Assembly (NCBI GenBank): GCA_002722435.1
Contig: PBLX01000007.1
Coordinates: forward strand, 1-35,906
Source: Legionellales bacterium
GTDB lineage: Bacteria > Pseudomonadota > Gammaproteobacteria > Comchoanobacterales > Comchoanobacteraceae
Reading direction: 5' to 3'
DNA length: 35,906 nt
Under the pieces are notes generated by a model, which saw nothing but the letters and a program-made list of their open reading frames with translations, was not told where the DNA came from and searched no databases. Numbering within the stretch: position 1 is the first letter of the stretch; every line of letters begins with the position of its first letter. The translations under genes were made by a program, and so were the position numbers. Positions 1 through 8,242 of this stretch are shown here, piece by piece.

Positions 1-92
1 ATTTTCTTTCCTAGATGTTCTATATCCACTGACAGTACATGTGGTCTTTTGTGTTTTTTGTATTTTAGTTTTTGAGCCTCAGATTTAGCCAT
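1..92 (-). CDS. Partial CDS, 5' end only, unknown product
   Basis: An open frame starts at an ATG at 92 on the minus strand and stays open to the left edge, so only about 30 residues are visible (begins MAKSEAQKLKYKKHKRP). The start overlaps the end of the upstream kinase-fold gene by 8 bases (ATGGCTAA holds both the start and the upstream TAA), the overlap style used throughout this cluster. The visible part is lysine-rich and then reads VLSVDIEHLGKK; I recognise no domain in it. It is too short for the ORF track. It is probably a further member of the same co-transcribed unit as the three genes to its right. Confidence 0.6.
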   Translation of the reverse strand, partial: MAKSEAQKLKYKKHKRPHVLSVDIEHLGKK

Positions 93-813
93 TTATCTGA
101 TACCTCTGCTTGTAATTTTTCCATTCTTTAATAACTTTATCAGGTGGACTAGTGTACAATTCCATACTAGCCCACTGTGTTCTTGGGTTGTTGTGTTTAA
201 CACTTTCAAATTTATCTTTATCCACTAGTTTTGCCATAAGTTCACTTTCATAACTCATAACTGGTTTTTGTAGTGCTAGTACTAAACTTTCTCTAAAATT
301 ATCTGGATTATAAAAGCCATATAGATAACTAAGTCTATCACTTAGTCTATCCTCTGCACGACTGTCCATAGGTACAGCCATTTCAAAATCTATTAAACTT
401 ATTACCCCGTCCTTAACGCAGAAATTACTTAGTGGAAACTTTGTGTGCTCTTTATTTTTCCCAGCAGGATCCATACCTGGGTAGAAGTATTTAACTTTTG
501 CTTCTTCTAACGTGTCTGCTATAGCGTGTACTTGATCAATATACTGTGTAAGATCATGTTCTTTCCAGGCTGGAAATAAACTTTCACCACAGTTAGACAT
601 AGATAAACTTAGATCAGACTCTTCACAGTCATCCAGTTGTGGAAAATGATCGTGTCCTTTAAGTCTTTGCAAGCAAGTAGTTTCACGCAACCAGCAGTCA
701 AATATGCTTCCACGAGCAGGTTTAACAGTTTTTTTATTTCTTAAACCATAGCATTTTACAACACGGTCTTCAGTTATAAAGCACCAACTTGCTTTACCCA
801 TTGTGTATTTCAT
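85..813 (-). CDS. Protein-kinase-fold protein (kinase/phosphotransferase-like)
   Basis: The sequence reads like the protein kinase / aminoglycoside phosphotransferase fold: an early VVKCY strand that could hold the ATP-binding lysine, then RETTCLQRL as a possible C-helix glutamate, a hinge-like region (LSLSMSNCGESL), a catalytic-loop equivalent HTKFPLSNF and a metal-binding LIDFE (DFG equivalent). Against the usual HxDxxxxN loop, the histidine and asparagine are kept but the catalytic Asp position appears to be Lys, so activity is doubtful. The ORF track starts at a GTG at 840; I prefer the ATG at 813 because it overlaps the upstream TGA as ATGA, giving translational coupling and 242 residues. 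It follows a 2OG oxygenase and a glycosyltransferase, so a sugar or surface-molecule target is possible but is inference. Confidence 0.55.
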   Translation of the reverse strand: MKYTMGKASWCFITEDRVVKCYGLRNKKTVKPARGSIFDCWLRETTCLQRLKGHDHFPQLDDCEESDLSLSMSNCGESLFPAWKEHDLTQYIDQVHAIADTLEEAKVKYFYPGMDPAGKNKEHTKFPLSNFCVKDGVISLIDFEMAVPMDSRAEDRLSDRLSYLYGFYNPDNFRESLVLALQKPVMSYESELMAKLVDKDKFESVKHNNPRTQWASMELYTSPPDKVIKEWKNYKQRYQING

Positions 814-1583
814 TTGTTTTTTATTTCTTTTACTTTCCACATTTTTCCATTGCCGTTGAACTCGCCAATAATGTTTATACTGCGACGCCGCATTGTAGGC
901 TCAATACGTGGTGTAACACCATGCACACTGTCTTTAACATTTAGAAACATGCAAAAGTTATTTGCTTCATAGGGCACTTCAAAGTGTGGAGTATGTAAAC
1001 TGTCATCCACTTGACGTCCTAAACTTTTGTTTACTTCTGTAATTTGGCCATGCACTCTATGGACTGTAAAGTTTCCGCCCTGTGCGCGATCTCCTGGCTG
1101 ACGCATGTACAATAATCCGGCATAGATTTCAATAGGATTGTCCACATGTGGTGTACGACTTGTGCCTGTCTGATCTACAGGTTCGTGTACTACAAACTGG
1201 CAGTCTGCTACATACTGGCCTGTATTATCAACATCACGTGGCGTAACACTTCCAGTGCTTAGATTATGCAAAAAGTCTGCACCATATGCAGTTTCGATAC
1301 TTGGTGCAAACAGTTCTACACAACTTCTAAAGTATTCAGGACTTGTATGATACTCAAAAAAGTCTTGCCAGATAGCAGGAGGTGCTTCCTGCGCACACTC
1401 CTTCATTTTGTAACGATAGCAAATACCTCCATCATGTGGATCTGTACTGGTAACCAGTTCCATAGGAAATGTCTCACATAGTTCCTTATAACGTGCTGTA
1501 GGTAGTGCACCTTTAACACAAACATACGGATACGGATCAGTATGCACTTCTTTAACATTTTGTATACAACTTAGATCACTCAT
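810..1583 (-). CDS. 2OG-Fe(II) oxygenase family protein
   Basis: This 257-residue protein has the iron-binding facial triad of the 2-oxoglutarate/Fe(II) dioxygenases: HVD at about 146-148, a distal His in VHGVTPR at about 221, and downstream arginines (RRRSINI, about 232) of the sort that bind 2-oxoglutarate. Members hydroxylate or otherwise oxidise peptides, sugars or small molecules in the cytoplasm; the substrate here cannot be read. The ATG at 1583 has a good Shine-Dalgarno (AAGGG, 8 bases upstream) and lies inside the end of the glycosyltransferase gene, and its own stop overlaps the next start, so the three genes look like one translationally coupled unit. Marine T4-like phages often carry several such oxygenases; a second is at 19635. 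Confidence 0.75.
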   Translation of the reverse strand: MSDLSCIQNVKEVHTDPYPYVCVKGALPTARYKELCETFPMELVTSTDPHDGGICYRYKMKECAQEAPPAIWQDFFEYHTSPEYFRSCVELFAPSIETAYGADFLHNLSTGSVTPRDVDNTGQYVADCQFVVHEPVDQTGTSRTPHVDNPIEIYAGLLYMRQPGDRAQGGNFTVHRVHGQITEVNKSLGRQVDDSLHTPHFEVPYEANNFCMFLNVKDSVHGVTPRIEPTMRRRSINIIGEFNGNGKMWKVKEIKNK

Positions 1584-2469
1584 TTTTTATTCCCTTACTT
1601 TTAACTTGTTGTGTGGCATCATATTCGTGAGGATTTTTTTGTTTCTCTGCCATAATCATACTCTTTGTAACATGGCGAATGTCTTTCCACCATGCTACAT
1701 CCTGATGTTGAAAATTATTTGTAATATCATTTAGTGTGCTTTTGCCAACTTCCTTACGGAAACCCTTTAGGTGGTCCATGTATTTACCCAGTACACTATT
1801 AATAAACACATGTCCGCTTTGTTCTGAACCACCTAGATCTCGCATTTCAACACCCATGCTCTTAAAGTCCTCAACAAGTTCTCCAAAAATAAAACTGTCA
1901 TGACTTTCCTTGTGTTTAAATATATCATCGCTTTCGTATATCCAACGCCATTGTTCCATTAGTTCCTGAAACTTTGGATGATTGCGATTAAACATCATCC
2001 AACCACATTCAGGCCAAGTTTTACGTCCCAAGTATGTTGCTAGTTGATTTTCGTTGGGTGCAATTTCATTAAGGAATTCAATAGGCATAGGTGTATGCGT
2101 TCTAACATCTCCGTCACACCACATAAAAATGTCTGTTCCACATGTTTTTGCAAAATGCCAGAGTGCAAATGTTTTGTTTGCAAAACGACTTGCATCCCAT
2201 AAAAAACTTTTCTTGCTCATATCATGATTCCATCCATGAGCATGTTTGTTATCCTTGTGACGCAGTTGCCATGCCTTAAGATCTGGCAGTGTAGTTGCTT
2301 GATCCAATACAGTAATATTTGGATTATTAGTAATAGGTTCATGATCCTCTGCGTATATTGTAAGAGGAACACTTTGTGGCCAGTAATTGTTGTATCCCTC
2401 AATAAATTGCTGACCGTATTTTTTGTATCCTGCAGGGTGCCAGGAGGTAAATACTGATAATGTACGCAT
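1576..2469 (-). CDS. GT-A-like glycosyltransferase with DxD motif
   Basis: The protein looks like a GT-A fold nucleotide-sugar transferase: a hydrophobic first strand (RTLSVFTSW), a second strand ending in TIYAED, and a metal-binding DGD (about 119-121, in FMWCDGDVR) after the strand TDIFMW. The later WPECGWMMFNRNHP and the SHDSFIF segment fit acceptor-side loops of such enzymes. The track start at 2484 (MVNSYMRTL) overlaps the divergent gene's ATG; I prefer the ATG at 2469 because the family-like strand begins there and a late-type TAAATA box lies 5 bases before it. No Shine-Dalgarno is visible at either. It heads the leftward unit with the oxygenase and kinase-fold genes. Donor and acceptor are unknown. 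Confidence 0.6.
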   Translation of the reverse strand: MRTLSVFTSWHPAGYKKYGQQFIEGYNNYWPQSVPLTIYAEDHEPITNNPNITVLDQATTLPDLKAWQLRHKDNKHAHGWNHDMSKKSFLWDASRFANKTFALWHFAKTCGTDIFMWCDGDVRTHTPMPIEFLNEIAPNENQLATYLGRKTWPECGWMMFNRNHPKFQELMEQWRWIYESDDIFKHKESHDSFIFGELVEDFKSMGVEMRDLGGSEQSGHVFINSVLGKYMDHLKGFRKEVGKSTLNDITNNFQHQDVAWWKDIRHVTKSMIMAEKQKNPHEYDATQQVKSKGIKNE

Positions 2470-2474
2470 ATAAC

Positions 2475-2481
2475 TATTTAC
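2475..2481 (-). promoter_or_regulatory. Possible late-promoter box immediately upstream of GT gene
   Basis: On the minus strand the sequence GTAAATA lies 5 bases before the ATG at 2469. It resembles the ATAAATA core of the other late boxes here but has G rather than A at the first variable position. The same box-to-ATG spacing recurs at four other genes in the window, which is the main reason to list it. Confidence 0.35.
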
Positions 2482-2482
2482 C

Positions 2483-3310
2483 ATGATTGTAAGTCACTTT
2501 CCAAATAATTTACCTGGCAACGCAAGTCTGGTATATCCTCAAGTTTTAGATGCAATTAAAAAAACAGATACACTCGTAGAAAACTCCATGGACGCGGATG
2601 CTGCACTTATTTGGAGTGTGCTATGGTATGGAAAAATGCGTCCTAATAAAGATGTATGGGATCATTATCGCGCACAGGGTAAGCCAGTTATTGTCATAGA
2701 AGTGGGCGGGCTATTACGCAACGCAACTTGGAAGTTGGGTATAAACGGGATCAACAGAGACGCAGAGTTTGCACTAAATGAATACATGCCAGATGATAGA
2801 CAAAAAAAGTTTAGTATTGTACTACAGCCCTGGAAGCATGATGGTGATTATGTTCTAGTATGTGGACAACATGGTGCCAGCGAACAATGGCGCAACATGC
2901 CTGATATAAATACCTATTACAAGCAAACTGTAGAACAGATAAGACAGGTTACAGATAAGCCTATTGTAATTCGTAGTCATCCAAGATATCCTGAGCAACA
3001 TCAGTTTGAGGGCGTCACTTGGAACAGACCATTACATGTGCAGGAAACCTATGATGATTTCGATCTTGATATAATGCTTGCACATGCATATTTTACAGTA
3101 AGTCACAGTAGCAATCCAGGCATACATAGTATTATTGCAGGAGTGCCTGCTGTTGTTAGTGAACACAGTCTAGCATGGGATGTAAGCACTAGTATGTCTA
3201 AATGGCTAAGTAAACCCTATAGACATCAATGGTTAAATCGTATTACATATACTGAATGGTTTGCAGACGAAATACATATCCAATGGAGTAGACTTCGTGA
3301 TTATATTTGA
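2483..3310 (+). CDS. GT-B-like / capsule-synthesis-like protein
   Basis: I do not recognise a precise family. The C-terminal part (TVSHSSNPGIHSIIAGVPAV followed by SEHSLAWDV) resembles the donor-binding region of GT-B and Kdo/capsule-type transferases, where a Ser/Asn-Pro-Gly segment and a small-residue 'GVPAV' strand precede a short acidic loop. A central strand IVIRSHPRYPE fits a Rossmann-like second half. The ATG at 2483 overlaps the end of an 8-codon reading frame (2460-2486) as ATGA; that frame is preceded by AGGAGG. It is the first gene of a rightward pair with the radical SAM gene and is divergent from the GT-A gene, so a shared sugar-related role is plausible but inferred. Confidence 0.45.
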   Translation: MIVSHFPNNLPGNASLVYPQVLDAIKKTDTLVENSMDADAALIWSVLWYGKMRPNKDVWDHYRAQGKPVIVIEVGGLLRNATWKLGINGINRDAEFALNEYMPDDRQKKFSIVLQPWKHDGDYVLVCGQHGASEQWRNMPDINTYYKQTVEQIRQVTDKPIVIRSHPRYPEQHQFEGVTWNRPLHVQETYDDFDLDIMLAHAYFTVSHSSNPGIHSIIAGVPAVVSEHSLAWDVSTSMSKWLSKPYRHQWLNRITYTEWFADEIHIQWSRLRDYI

Positions 3311-4802
3311 AAAGGAAATAAGCGAATATTACACGCAACCATTTGAAGATATGTATAGGGATCTTGTAAGAATTAAAAAGGATCACTATACAAATGAACA
3401 GATTATAATTACAAGTTATGGCTGGACAAATGAAAATATTTGGCGTCATTTTTTTCGTATAGTAAATTCAATTGATATACCTACATATTTTATAAAAGTA
3501 AAAACAAACAACCCTGATACAATACGCATAGTAAGAGAACAGTGCGGCAAATGTGTGCCAAAAGATAATATTGTTGAATGTACAATAGTGCTTAAACCAC
3601 TGCCAACAAAAAGTTATATCAATAACCGTTTCGATATTCATGATGCTATGTGTATAAATCCTTTTACAAATCTAGAAGTTGCAGTGAATGGAAATATTAC
3701 AGTGTGTTGTGACTTAGACAGCGCATACTATGGAACTGATCTACTACCAAAACCTTTAAACATAAAAGATAGTTCTATAGAAGAAGCAAAGAACAGTGAA
3801 CATGTACGAAAGATACAACAGGATTTTTTGCAAGGAAAATCAACACCATACTGTAACAGTTGCTGGAACAACGAAGCAGTTGGATTTCCTAGCAAAAGAC
3901 AGCGAGACGAATATTTTTTTCGTGATATAATATACACTACTGACTTTCATAATTCAAACGAAATACAAACACTTGATCTAAAGATGGGATTTACTTGTAA
4001 TTTGAAATGTAGAATATGCTCACATCAACTTAGCAGTAGTTGGTATAGTGAAGATAAACGATACGATAATGTGCCTAGTATAAAAACACTGGACTATGGA
4101 TACACTCTTAGTAGAAAAATGTGGTCAGATGCTGTGGACAATTTGCCTGATCTACGCTATATAAATTATGCTGGAGGTGAACCACTACTGGACAAAACAC
4201 ATCTAGCAAAACTTGAAAGATTAATAGAATTAAATAGAAAAAATGTTCACATCCATTACAACACTAACGGAACAGTGTATAGTGAACGTCATATAGAACT
4301 ACTGGAACAATTTGATACTGTTAGTATAACCTTTAGTATAGATAACACAGAAGAAAGATTTGAATATGAAAGGCACGGATCAAATTGGAGCACAGTTCTG
4401 AAAACACTAGACAAGTATAGCAAACTGGATAGAAGTCGCTTTATACTGGAGTTTTTTCCAACTGTAAATATTTTTAATGTTATGTATCTTGATGGTGTAA
4501 TAGATCTTTGTGATCAGTTAGGTTTTCAGTATGCTTTTGGATTTGTAAATAAACCAAAATATTTAAGTCTATACAATATTCCACCTGAAAACCGTCACGT
4601 TGTAACTGAACGCTTACGGAGTAGTAAACACAGTAAGATACAATCTCTTGCAAGAAGATTTGAGGAACAGGATACATATCATGACATGCAAGCAGAATTA
4701 TGGAATGAAATTACTAGAATAGATTTGCGTAGAAACGAAAACTTTTGTGCAACTTATCCTGAACTATCTAAACTACTGCACATCCCAGTCAGTCAATTCT
4801 AA
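3297..4802 (+). CDS. Radical SAM protein with N-terminal twitch-like cysteine region (copy 1)
   Basis: The core has the SAM-cluster motif CNLKCRIC (CxxxCxxC, about residues 234-241) followed by the GGEP motif (YAGGEPLL). Ahead of the core is a second cysteine set: a lone C in MCINPF (about 119), CC in VNGNITVCCD (about 137) and CNSCW (about 186-189), as expected for an auxiliary 4Fe-4S twitch domain but at the N-terminal side. Such enzymes use a 5'-deoxyadenosyl radical on peptides, sugars or other substrates. The track start at 3261 is a TTG; I choose the GTG at 3297, which has GGAG 8 bases upstream and overlaps the previous gene by only 14 bases. The first 100 or so residues have no recognised domain. 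Its 3' end overlaps the convergent UvsY-like gene by 14 bases. Confidence 0.8.
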   Translation: MIIFEKEISEYYTQPFEDMYRDLVRIKKDHYTNEQIIITSYGWTNENIWRHFFRIVNSIDIPTYFIKVKTNNPDTIRIVREQCGKCVPKDNIVECTIVLKPLPTKSYINNRFDIHDAMCINPFTNLEVAVNGNITVCCDLDSAYYGTDLLPKPLNIKDSSIEEAKNSEHVRKIQQDFLQGKSTPYCNSCWNNEAVGFPSKRQRDEYFFRDIIYTTDFHNSNEIQTLDLKMGFTCNLKCRICSHQLSSSWYSEDKRYDNVPSIKTLDYGYTLSRKMWSDAVDNLPDLRYINYAGGEPLLDKTHLAKLERLIELNRKNVHIHYNTNGTVYSERHIELLEQFDTVSITFSIDNTEERFEYERHGSNWSTVLKTLDKYSKLDRSRFILEFFPTVNIFNVMYLDGVIDLCDQLGFQYAFGFVNKPKYLSLYNIPPENRHVVTERLRSSKHSKIQSLARRFEEQDTYHDMQAELWNEITRIDLRRNENFCATYPELSKLLHIPVSQF

Positions 4803-5250
4803 TATCCTCCATGCCCGCTGTGCGCAATCTAACAACATGTCCCATTTGCCATTGTTTAGTATCTAGTCCTTTCATGATACCCAACCAGCGATTGCGTAAC
4901 AGTGCAACTTCATTAATAATAGTTTCAAAATCAATAACTTCATCTTCTCCGTCTACATACTTTTCTGCATCTCTACTAGTCAATGCTCTCGCATAACCTT
5001 CCAAATATTTCTGAAAATGTTTGCGGCGAATCTTGCGTAGTTGTATATTAAGATAGTTTAGCACTGCTTCTATCTCCTGTAACTGATTAAAGCGATGTTC
5101 TGTTATTCCGGGCAACGCTGTTATATTACGCTCCACAATACCTTTTACACTACACTCGCGTTTTGCCTCTTCCAACTCTGTTTCATAGTAACTAATAAAA
5201 CTAGGAATAGCACCTAAATCATTTACAATTCTATTATAGTACTGACTCAA
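4789..5250 (-). CDS. uvsY: Probable UvsY-like recombination mediator
   Basis: A 153-residue, helix-rich, charged protein directly downstream of uvsX and one small gene. UvsY in T4 loads UvsX onto gp32-coated ssDNA; size (T4 protein 137 residues), position and the alternation of charged coiled-coil-like segments (YYETELEEAKREC, LNIQLRKIRRKHFQKYL) fit, and marine T4-like phages keep a UvsY near UvsX. I see no diagnostic motif, so the call rests mostly on context. There is no ATG near the front: the only sensible start is a TTG at 5250, overlapping the upstream TGA as TTGA, so translation is probably coupled to the preceding gene. Confidence 0.5.
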   Translation of the reverse strand: MSQYYNRIVNDLGAIPSFISYYETELEEAKRECSVKGIVERNITALPGITEHRFNQLQEIEAVLNYLNIQLRKIRRKHFQKYLEGYARALTSRDAEKYVDGEDEVIDFETIINEVALLRNRWLGIMKGLDTKQWQMGHVVRLRTAGMEDIRID

Positions 5251-5471
5251 TAGTCTTCATCTTCGTAATCGAAGTCCTCTTCGGGTTCGCCAAGAATATC
5301 CATTACACTGGCTTTCATATTCTTATCAAGTCCCGCTAGTCTATAAAGTTCTTCCTCATCCAACAGTTCTTGCAAGTCATCCACTAGATGATCAGTTGCT
5401 TGTTGCATGTCCTTCTGTGAGATATATTGTTTTAAAATAGTGTAAACTTGTTTAACTATTTCTTCATTCAT
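5247..5471 (-). CDS. Small acidic protein between UvsX and UvsY-like genes
   Basis: I do not recognise this 74-residue protein. It is predicted helical with a strongly acidic C-terminus (ends EPEEDFDYEDEDY). The track start (5480) is a bare ATG directly after GAGG; the ATG at 5471 sits 9 bases after that GAGG and overlaps the uvsX stop by 8 bases, so I use 5471. Its own stop is the TGA of the TTGA that starts the UvsY-like gene. Being locked between the two recombination genes suggests an accessory role in recombination or replication; acidic tails in this setting often mediate protein contacts or mimic DNA, but that is inference. Confidence 0.65.
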   Translation of the reverse strand: MNEEIVKQVYTILKQYISQKDMQQATDHLVDDLQELLDEEELYRLAGLDKNMKASVMDILGEPEEDFDYEDEDY

Positions 5472-6552
5472 GCATTTCATCCTCTATGTCTTCAGCATAT
5501 ATATCGCCTTCTACTTCATCAGCGATATCGTCTATACTTAGTCCAACATTAGAAATATCCTGCATAATTACTTCAAGTTTTTCACCTGTCCAGCCCTTGC
5601 GGAACTCCAGCATTTCTTCACCTTTGCTGGTTGTATATTTTAGTCTGTTACCCTGTTTAACTAGTAAGCCTTTACCCTCAAACAAATCCAGTAATCCACT
5701 GTAGGGATCCATACCTGTTTCATAGGGAATCTTAACCTGCACTGCCTCAAAAGGTTTTGCATAGCGTGTTTTCATAACTTTACAAGCGGCACGGATACCA
5801 CGCACATCACTTACTTTGTTTCCTGCTTCATCTTCTTTTAGTTTTAGTTTACGCATTGCAATAACAATACTACTAGCATAGATGAAGCCCTGTCCGCCAC
5901 TGATCTTGTCATCTGGATCGAACATATCCTGAGAAGCATATGTATGGTTAGTACACACCATGCCTACATTGTAACTGCCAATCATGTTTACTGTGTTGCG
6001 AACAAGTGCAGTAAGTGCCTTAGGCTTACGCCCCATATCACCTTTCATATCGCCTTTGTCAAACTGATCAACATCTGTAGGAGTAAGTAACATACCCAAA
6101 CTATCAATAACAAATAGAACCTTAGGGCGATCCTCTTCTGCCATTGCTTTGTAGTCTTTCATAAACGTGCTAATAGTTTTTGCAACGTCATCAATCATAC
6201 TCATGCTTAGTTTAAGCAGTTTACTTTCGTCAGTGTCAACATTAAGTGCTTGTAACCAACTTTCATCCAGTGCATTTTCACTGTCAATTAACACAACAAA
6301 GATACCCTGCTCCTGCGCTGCTCTTACAATATTTGCACTTGCAAAGTAACTTTTGCCCGCACCACTTTCACCTGCAAACACAGTAACTTTGCCCATGGGC
6401 ACACCTTTATGAAAGTCACCACTTACTAGATAGTTTAGTGCGTAACTACCTGTGCTTATCCAGTCTGTGGGATCATTAAAGCCAATACTTAGTCCATCAA
6501 TGCTTTTTGTTATGTCCTTGCGGAACTTGCTTACGTCAAAAGGTTTTGCCAT
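5464..6552 (-). CDS. uvsX: UvsX RecA-like recombinase
   Basis: A 362-residue RecA-family strand-exchange protein (T4 UvsX is about 390). The Walker A motif GESGAGKS is at about 61-68 and the Walker B strand KVLFVIDS at about 144-151; the intervening LIDSENALD and the DNA-binding-loop region with GGQGFIYASS after it are as in UvsX/RecA. It catalyses ATP-dependent pairing for recombination-dependent replication and repair with gp32 and UvsY. The C-terminus is acidic, as in RecA proteins. The ATG at 6552 has AGGAG 7 bases upstream. A consensus sigma-70 promoter lies just upstream, overlapping the end of the radical SAM gene, so the gene probably heads an early three-gene unit. Confidence 0.95.
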   Translation of the reverse strand: MAKPFDVSKFRKDITKSIDGLSIGFNDPTDWISTGSYALNYLVSGDFHKGVPMGKVTVFAGESGAGKSYFASANIVRAAQEQGIFVVLIDSENALDESWLQALNVDTDESKLLKLSMSMIDDVAKTISTFMKDYKAMAEEDRPKVLFVIDSLGMLLTPTDVDQFDKGDMKGDMGRKPKALTALVRNTVNMIGSYNVGMVCTNHTYASQDMFDPDDKISGGQGFIYASSIVIAMRKLKLKEDEAGNKVSDVRGIRAACKVMKTRYAKPFEAVQVKIPYETGMDPYSGLLDLFEGKGLLVKQGNRLKYTTSKGEEMLEFRKGWTGEKLEVIMQDISNVGLSIDDIADEVEGDIYAEDIEDEMHE

Positions 6553-6579
6553 GTTTTTCTCCTATGAGCCTATGTTAGT

Positions 6580-6608
6580 ATTATATTACAGATAACGTTC
6601 AATGTCAA
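6580..6608 (-). promoter_or_regulatory. Sigma-70 consensus promoter for uvsX
   Basis: On the minus strand TTGACA (6608-6603) and TATAAT (6585-6580) are separated by exactly 17 bases, a perfect consensus pair. The predicted start is near 6573, giving a roughly 20-base leader with AGGAG before the uvsX ATG at 6552. The promoter lies across the last codons of the upstream radical SAM gene. It suggests early transcription by unmodified host polymerase. Confidence 0.8.
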
Positions 6609-7716
6609 ACACATTTTTAAAGTTATTATTACGCCGCTTATCCATATCGTTTAACCTTTGAATAGTTTTACAGGACTGTTTATTATATTCTCCATCCAAA
6701 TGAATAAGCATGTTCACATAACTATTGTGTAACAAATAACGAGTATCTGCTCCTTGAATCCTTGCTTTTAGTCTTATTTCTAAATCCTTTAGTATCTTAT
6801 TGTTTAGGTTTCTCACATCATATTCTGTAGGTCCTGTAAGCGGCCCTATAACAAACGAGTTTTGCTTATATCCCATGGATCTAAAAAAGTCAACAGTGTC
6901 GAAAATAGTATATGGATTAAGTATAAACCAAAGCATGTTAAAACTAATTTTATGATCTAAACTTCTTATTGTGTCTAAATTTTTTAAAAATTTTTCCCAA
7001 CTAGCACCATACCTAATGTACTCAAATTCTTTATCCATAGTTTCCACACTGATAGTCCAGTGTACGTTTTTAAACTTACTTGCACGTTGAAATACAGGAC
7101 CTTGAATATTGCTTAAATTTGTGTTAATGCGTATAGTACAGTCTGGATTTATTTTATCCAATAGTTCACTGTTTTCTTTCATTAGCAGAGGTTCACCGCC
7201 CGCTAAGTAAACGTTCTTAAGATTATGTGCATTATCCAATACATATTGTTTTGTTTTTGCTAGTTGTGTTTCATTTACCCTTATAGTTTGTCCTAATTCT
7301 TTCTGCCAAGTACTGCTAAGTTCTGGGCTACAATATACACAAGCAAGGTTACATGTATTACGCCAACGAATATCAACAGTGCTTAGTGTAGTGTCCATTG
7401 TGTCATATGCTGTATATGGAACTCTAGCAAGTGCCTTTAAATAATAATATCTATCACTGCGTACATTTAATCCAGTATTTCCCTGTTCAAGTTTATAACA
7501 ATTACTACAATTACTATGAGGTTTGTTAAGAGCAAGTGTTTGTTTTATATTATTGTTTTCAGGACCATGTAGTATATCTTCAATATCTGTATTGTTAATA
7601 TGACCTGTATAGTCATTGCTAAGAACACAGGGCTTTACTTTCCCGTTGGGTTCCATATAAAAACCAGTCCAGGGCACTGGACAGAATGTTCCGTTTATTG
7701 CACTTTTAGGATCCAT
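6586..7716 (-). CDS. Radical SAM protein with N-terminal twitch-like cysteine region (copy 2)
   Basis: Counting from the ATG at 7716, the core motif TCNLACVYC gives CxxxCxxC at 122-129, followed by LAGGEPLL. Auxiliary cysteines precede it: C12 (FCPVPW), C30 (NGKVKPC) and C70/C73 (NCSNCY), the same order and similar spacing as in the other two radical SAM proteins here. The core tyrosine/asparagine-rich strands after GGEP (RINTNLS) fit the TIM-barrel part. The track start is a TTG two codons earlier, which has the better distance from the AGGAG (7 bases) inside the upstream SDR gene; either is possible. The gene overlaps the SDR gene, so the two are probably translated together. Substrate unknown. 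Confidence 0.85.
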   Translation of the reverse strand: MDPKSAINGTFCPVPWTGFYMEPNGKVKPCVLSNDYTGHINNTDIEDILHGPENNNIKQTLALNKPHSNCSNCYKLEQGNTGLNVRSDRYYYLKALARVPYTAYDTMDTTLSTVDIRWRNTCNLACVYCSPELSSTWQKELGQTIRVNETQLAKTKQYVLDNAHNLKNVYLAGGEPLLMKENSELLDKINPDCTIRINTNLSNIQGPVFQRASKFKNVHWTISVETMDKEFEYIRYGASWEKFLKNLDTIRSLDHKISFNMLWFILNPYTIFDTVDFFRSMGYKQNSFVIGPLTGPTEYDVRNLNNKILKDLEIRLKARIQGADTRYLLHNSYVNMLIHLDGEYNKQSCKTIQRLNDMDKRRNNNFKNVFDIERYL

Positions 7717-8242
7717 AGCCAAGACTGATCTCCTGCAATCTTAGATTACGTTTCTTACAGTATTCCCAGGTGTCCACAACTGCTTCACACCAATCTCTAA
7801 CAGGCGCACTGTCAACACCTGCAGTGTTGTGTGGTTGTGTTGCAACTATACCAGGGCGTATAAGCACTAGTCTACATTTACTGGATGTATTTTTTAGATT
7901 GTAATATGCTTGATCAAGTGTTTGTTTTTGTAGTTTGTACTCCTGCATTTCAAAATCTACAGTGTATTGTGCGCTCATAATACTGCCTATTAGCCAGATA
8001 AGTTTGCGTTGATCATGCCATTGATGCCATACTTTGTATAATAATTCTGTTTGTGCATAACCTGCTTGTGCGTTGTTAATAAACCAATCACACTCAACAA
8101 TAGGGCCAACTATCTTTTGCAAACTACGAATATTGTTTCCGTCACGCCTACTAAGACCTACAACTTCATGTCCTCGTTCAGACAGTATTTGTGCAAAACA
8201 CTGTCCTATACCTGCTGAATGTCCTGTGATTGCCACACGCAT
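7706..8242 (-). CDS. Short-chain dehydrogenase/reductase (SDR), short form
   Basis: Classic SDR features: the NAD(P)-binding TGHSAGIG near the N-terminus, NNA in INNAQAG, a catalytic Ser in LIGSIMSA and the YxxxK pair in EYKLQK, followed by RPG in LIRPGIV. Basic residues after the second strand (LSRRDG) lean towards NADPH. At 178 residues it is shorter than typical SDRs (about 250), mostly in the C-terminal substrate region. The track start (8248) is a TTG; I take the ATG at 8242, which overlaps the upstream stop as TAATG. It sits between two radical SAM genes with overlapping ends, implying a shared pathway, for example oxidation or reduction of a modified product. Confidence 0.8.
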   Translation of the reverse strand: MRVAITGHSAGIGQCFAQILSERGHEVVGLSRRDGNNIRSLQKIVGPIVECDWFINNAQAGYAQTELLYKVWHQWHDQRKLIWLIGSIMSAQYTVDFEMQEYKLQKQTLDQAYYNLKNTSSKCRLVLIRPGIVATQPHNTAGVDSAPVRDWCEAVVDTWEYCKKRNLRLQEISLGYGS

